Source: Atherix ibis
Lineage: Eukaryota; Arthropoda; Insecta; Diptera; Athericidae
Assembly (NCBI GenBank): GCA_958298945.1
Contig: OY282607.1
Span: forward strand, 91,705,270 to 91,769,269
Length of the DNA stretch: 64,000 nt
Direction of reading: 5' to 3'
The notes under the pieces are model-generated. The model searched no databases. It had not been told where the DNA came from and saw only the letters and a program-made list of their open reading frames with translations. Shown here piece by piece: positions 59,930-64,000 of the stretch (position 1 is its first letter; each line of letters starts with the position of its first letter). The position numbers were made by a program, and so were the translations under genes.

Positions 59930-60960
59930 TCATGGAGAGATAAGGTATACACAAAAATAACATTTACAAATTATTCAATTTTATTATCAAAATAATCGTT
60001 CTCCAATTGCAACTTTTCGTCCGCTTTTGCCATTTTATGGTCGTAATAATCGTCCAACTGTGCTCGCTATTCGTCGAACTGTTGAAAATTTCGAGCATAC
60101 ATTTTCTTTACATAATGTTCAAGTGCCAATAAGACAAAGAACCGCTCAATGTAATAAAAATATTGCTGCCGTTCAGGCAAGTATTGCTGAAGACCGCAAT
60201 TTGTCGATTCCAAGACGTTCTTAAGAATTTTGAGAAAGGATTTGGGCTTGCATCCGTATAAAATTGTTATCACTCCAAGAACTGAAGCCATTGTACCACC
60301 GTAAACGTCGTGAATTTGCTGATTTTGTCTTGGAACAACTTGAAAACGATAACGATTTTTTTAAGAAAATCATCTTCTCCGATGAGGCTCACTTTCATCT
60401 GAGTGGTGCGGTAAATAAACAAAACTGTCGATTCTGATGCAAAGAAAATCTACAAATCATTCATGAACACCCATTACATTCACCTAAATTGACAGTTTGG
60501 TGTGGTTTTTGGTCTGGTGGAATCATCGGTTCGTACTTCTTTCGAAATGAAGCTGGTAACACCGTTACTGTCAATGGAGAGCAGTATAGATCGATGATAA
60601 CCAACTTTTTATGGCCGAAATTGCAAGAAGTTGATCTTGACAACATCTGGTTCCAACAAGATGGGGCTATGTGCCACACAGCACGTGCAACAACCGAACT
60701 ATTGCGAGAACAGTTTGGAGATTCGATTATTTCAAGAAATTGTGACATTGAGTGGCCTCCAAGAAGTTGTGATTTAACACCATTAGACTATTTCTTGTGA
60801 GGTTATTTGAAGTCATTGGTCTTGAGCAATAAACCAGACTCTGGTCTTCAGCTTTAGAAGTCAATATTTAACGTGCTATTCATGACATACCACTTGATTT
60901 AGATGGAAAAAGTGCTCGAAAATTGGGTTCATTGAATTCGTTCCTGCAAAAAAAGTAATT
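59930..60960 (+). pseudogene. Best-preserved DD41D transposase, lightly broken
   Basis: Nearly the whole protein is readable. There is an N-terminal start near 59930, then PFYGRNNRPTVLAIRRTVEN (60030-60090) with the first helix-turn-helix, ENFEHTFSLHNVQVPIRQRT, IAAVQASIAEDRNLSIPRRS (to 60224), a frame break, ADFVLEQLENDNDFFKKIIF and SDEAHFHLSG (first catalytic Asp at 60381), VWCGFWSGGIIGSYFFRNEA, NIWFQQDGAMCHTARAT (second Asp at 60660) and WPPRSCDLTPLDYFL (third Asp at 60786). Exactly 41 residues lie between the last two, hence DD41D. Breaks: frameshifts near 60205-60290, one stop near 60436, and a TGG-to-TGA change just after DYFL (60798). I could not find clear terminal inverted repeats, so the element boundaries are open. 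Confidence 0.87.
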
Positions 60961-60963
60961 ACA

Positions 60964-61046
60964 ATAATAATAAATTTACCAATTTTTTTTAAGATTTCTT
61001 AATGGGAGAAAAAAAAATTTTAAAAAATTGGTAAATTTATTATTAA
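60964..61046. repeat. AT-rich hairpin, about 24-bp stem
   Basis: TAATAATAAATTTACCAATT (about 60967) and its reverse complement AATTGGTAAATTTATTATTA (about 61026) face each other around about 40 bases. It lies immediately after the DD41D transposase, so it could relate to the end of that element. Confidence 0.6.
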
Positions 61047-61578
61047 TTTGGGTATGAAAATTTGAAATTGTAAAAATTTCTCCAATATTTTTAAATTATT
61101 TTCAAAATTTTAAATTTTTTTTTTTGCTCAGTTATTTAATTTATCCAAATAAGTTATAATACCTGCGATAGGAAAAACAAAAAAGAAAATTCCAAAAACT
61201 ATTTCAGAATAAATTTTCCAAAATAAATGGGTGGTAAAAATATAAAAACAAAAAATAATACCATATCCACCACCATGGGTGGTAAATATGATTGAAAGTT
61301 GATAGCTCTATTATGAATGATAAATGCATCAATAAAATGATGAAGAAAAAAAAAACGGATTATTACTTATCTTACATCAATTTTATATTTTATCATAGTA
61401 CTTATCACATAATTTCATAATATATTGTATATTTTCAATGTTTTATTCATATTATATCGTTAGCCCCCCCAACAACTTGAAAAAAAAACAATTTAAAAAT
61501 TTTTAAAATGTCAAAATATGATTTTGGTTTTATATTGTTCTATTCTTTCTATATTCTAGTAACTATTAACACATAATA
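61047..61578. other. Unassigned AT-rich DNA
   Basis: It includes a small repeat of CCACCATGGGTGG type near 61265-61285. No gene is supported. Confidence 0.45.
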
Positions 61579-62001
61579 TTAAAGTATAGTTTTAGTATAA
61601 ATAAAATGCATTAACAATATTATTAAAAGATTTAACAAGAAACTTAAATAATCGAAACACATGCCATAATAATAATAGTGGAAGTAAGTGGTAGGATGTG
61701 ATGAAGTTTGCATAGAAATAGGCGCATTTGATGGAGCTGGTATGTATTGTAGATACTTTCCATCAAACGACCGAAGACCACACCGTTTGAATGGCATTCG
61801 AAGTGAATCGATTAGAACAAATTTGGTGTCAATATCTTCCGTTGGAAGATGGGTATCTGTATTGAAACGATTCGTCTTTATTTTATTGTATTTGATTTTC
61901 TCTTTTAAATACGGCAAAACGGTTTCTAAATAAACGAAACAATTCGAAAAGCCAAGAAAACAGTTTCCCCATTCGTCTGAAGAATGGAAATTATCAACCA
62001 A
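61579..62001 (-). other. Unrecognised 140-codon open frame, possible exon
   Basis: This is the longest open frame not derived from a transposon. The segment 61680-62000 has balanced composition. The minus-strand frame reads through GDPS-free, mixed-composition text including LPTEDIDTKFVLIDSLRMPF, YLQYIPAPSNAPISMQTSS and a hydrophobic end (LSFLLNLLIILLMHFIY) encoded by AT-rich DNA. There is no ATG at its beginning; a splice acceptor such as TTCTTCAG (minus strand, near 61980) could open it. I recognise no family. It could be a terminal exon of a host gene or chance. Confidence 0.25.
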
Positions 62002-62107
62002 ATGAAGCTGATCCGTATTATTTTCAAAATTCTAATCAATATATTATTTAAAATTCATTCAATAGTTGAAATTTTCCTATATAATAGCTATTTATTTATA
62101 TAAATGA

Positions 62108-62136
62108 GTGTGTGTGTGTGTGTGTGTATGTGTGTG
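62108..62136. repeat. (TG)n microsatellite
   Basis: GTGTGTGTGTGTGTGTGT interrupted once by TA; 29 bases. Confidence 0.9.
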
Positions 62137-63037
62137 CCTCTATATGGAAGTCAAAGTTAGTTTTAGTACTCAATAAAATCTAAACAAAACTGATGATAAA
62201 AGCGTGTGTATATATTTTTTGTTTGGTATTTCTTCATGGATTTTTCTTAAATGTAACAATATATTCCCGTTTATAATAATATATATAACATACATACAAG
62301 AGAGAAGAGAAAAAAACCAAGTAATTTTACAATAAAATTAACCAACTTAAGAAAAAATTCCAAAAAAAAAAAAAAATATTGAATGATTTTCTTTTGGATG
62401 GTCTTTTGATAAAATCAAGAAAATAAATCAATCGAATGTAATCAGATATCTTTTAGATAAATTTTCGTTTGGCTCTTTAAGAAATGTATTTTGAATTTGT
62501 GAATTTAACTGATTTAATTTACATGCAAATAATATGGTTGGACTGGGACTGGGACTGTGACTGGACTATCTTGCATATCCAAATTTGTTAAATTGTTTCA
62601 ATATAAATTCACATAAAAATTATTTGTTTTTATACTTAAATATTTTTGATAATTCCTATAAAATTTCAAAAATATATTCACTTTTATAGTTTGAACGAAA
62701 ATTTTCATATTAAATCTAATGTTCTATTAATTCTACTAATGTTTAATTTTATAGCAGAAAAAAATGTTGTCTGGTTTAACTTTGGTCATTTATATAAATA
62801 GATTTTTTTGTTTTTATAGACCATAAATCTATAGAAAATATTCATACTATATCATCGTTGATAAAATGCTATATTAAATATTTACATAAAAATAAATTGT
62901 TCTTTATGTTATTAGTTCTTACTATTTTATTTTAAATATTTTTCAAATGTGAATAAATCAAAATAAAAGCAAATAGAATGAATTTTATAAATTTAGCTGA
63001 TATTTTTTATAAATTCAATTTGAATTTTCTTCAATCC
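62137..63037. other. Unassigned AT-rich DNA
   Basis: Contains GGACTGGGACTGGGACTGTG near 62539-62558, a short tandem triplet of a 7-base unit. Nothing else is recognised. Confidence 0.5.
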
Positions 63038-63139
63038 TTCACCCTACATAACCTTTATATAGAAAAATTAGTTTCCCAAAAACAATTTCTTTTAAATTTT
63101 AATATTTGCAAATTTTTTTTTAAGGTTATGTAGGGTGAA
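63038..63139. repeat. 102-bp unit bounded by perfect 18-bp inverted repeats
   Basis: TTCACCCTACATAACCTT (63038-63055) and its exact reverse complement (63122-63139) enclose 66 bases of AT-rich sequence. It looks like a very small fold-back element. No other copy was seen in this window. Confidence 0.8.
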
Positions 63140-63257
63140 AAAAAAAGAATATGAACAAAACTTTTAATATCGAAAATAAAAGGTGTGGCATTAACACTAA
63201 ATTTGGTCGGAATAATTTTATTGATATTTTTTTGCAAAAATTTTGCATTATTTTTAT

Positions 63258-64000
63258 TTATAAACTTAACGTATAATTTGAATTTTGCACCATTTGTGTG
63301 GTAAAATGCTGCCAATGAAAGAAAATTGACAGTATGACAGTTGACAGTTCAAAATGATTAAAAATGGATGCGTTTTCATTGTTGAGTAATATTTTGAAAA
63401 TAATAAAGGTTTGGCAGATGCAGTTTGCAATTTTTCGTACAAAATGTGGTCGGAATAGTGATTTAACTGTTGATGGTGGGAATAACTAAAAAGTTCAGAA
63501 AGACTGGATCAGTTAGTGATCTTAAATACTTTGGCCGTTTTGTAACAAGTCGTTTAATACAAATTATCGAAGCAGTTCGTGGGACTGTTGCTGAGAGTCC
63601 AGGAGCATTTTTACAGCGTATTCTGATGAAAAATTTGCATCTCCATGCTTACAAAGCTCAATTGACTTAAGAACTGAAGCCTACCAGCTATGCACAGCGA
63701 ATGGAGTTAGTTGAATGGATTATTGAACAACAGCAAGTAGATGCTAATTTTTTGAACAAATTTTGGGCTGAAGGCGTCACCTACGAGTATTCATCTTCGA
63801 AAATAACATTTTTCTTCGAAAATAACATACTTCTTCGAAAAGTACATAATAATCCAGTTTTTTGTCCCCAAATTGCAAGATATTGATGTGGACGACATGT
63901 GGTTTCAACAAAACGGTGCCATATGCCATACAGCCCAAAAAAACAAATCCTGATTTTCTATTAAAATTATTTCTTGTGTGATGTTTGGGACAGCCTTTAT
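63258..64000 (+). mobile_element. DD41D-type mariner derivative (copy D3), at window edge
   Basis: The left end is worn (GTATAATTTGAATTTTGCAC at 63271, equivalent to inner left sequence of copies D1 and D2). The right end is at the window border (reverse complement ATAAAGGCTGTCCCAAACAT). It keeps more coding sequence than D1 and D2: MDAFSLL start (63364), KKFRKTGSVSDLKYFGRFVT and SRLIQIIEAVRGTVAESPGA (63480-63610), NLHLHAYKAQLT, RMELVEWIIEQQQVDANFLN (63700-63757). The DEAHF block is deleted, and the QQNGAICHTA block (about 63906) has Asp changed to Asn. Confidence 0.78.

Overview
This window looks like eukaryotic nuclear DNA. It is strongly AT-rich, has no run of adjacent long ORFs and no ribosome-binding-site logic, and is full of decayed transposons of kinds common in insects. 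The element set (several Tc1/mariner lineages, Jockey-like non-LTR and Ty3/gypsy-like remnants) together with an Inr+DPE core-promoter match points to an arthropod, most likely an insect; a dipteran is favoured but not proved. I found no intact host protein-coding gene. The window is best read as a repeat-rich intergenic or intronic stretch.

Layout. 0-5.9 kb: an A-family repeat, a mariner relic, a second A-family repeat, then unassigned DNA. 5.9-11.4 kb: a DD41D-type mariner deletion derivative, a Jockey-like RT scrap, two A-family copies, two long hairpins and a 155-bp tandem array (9.7-10.7 kb). 11.4-16.5 kb: mostly unassigned, with a complete-ended 1-kb Tc1/mariner relic (14.0-15.0 kb) and an RNase H scrap. 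16.5-18.4 kb: unusually complex, repeat-poor sequence ending in a strong TATA-less core-promoter candidate at 18.08 kb. 18.4-23.5 kb: a second DD41D derivative, a tandem array of tRNA-like units, a Tc1 scrap and a well-preserved A-family repeat. 23.5-35.7 kb: largely unassigned, with an RT scrap, a threefold 0.4-kb tandem repeat, a DD41D relic and a gypsy-like pol scrap. 35.7-47.3 kb: a GC-richer island, RT scraps, a mariner copy with about 200-bp inverted ends, an A-family repeat with an internal duplication, and a mellifera-type mariner relic. 47.3-64 kb: two more mariner copies, three more A-family copies, the best preserved DD41D transposase (60 kb) and another DD41D derivative running off the right edge.

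How the parts relate. Three mobile groups explain most of the recognisable sequence. (1) The 'A family' is a non-coding repeat of about 0.89 kb with terminal inverted repeats of about 25 bp, present in at least nine full or partial copies in both orientations. (2) DD41D-type mariners comprise one near-complete decayed transposase and several short copies with terminal repeats. (3) A DD34D mariner family has three copies that all lack the N-terminal DNA-binding region; one copy keeps an open frame with all three catalytic aspartates. The retroelements are dead fragments. No defence system, operon, CRISPR array or functional tRNA gene was found. All coordinates of repeat ends are by eye and may be off by several bases.
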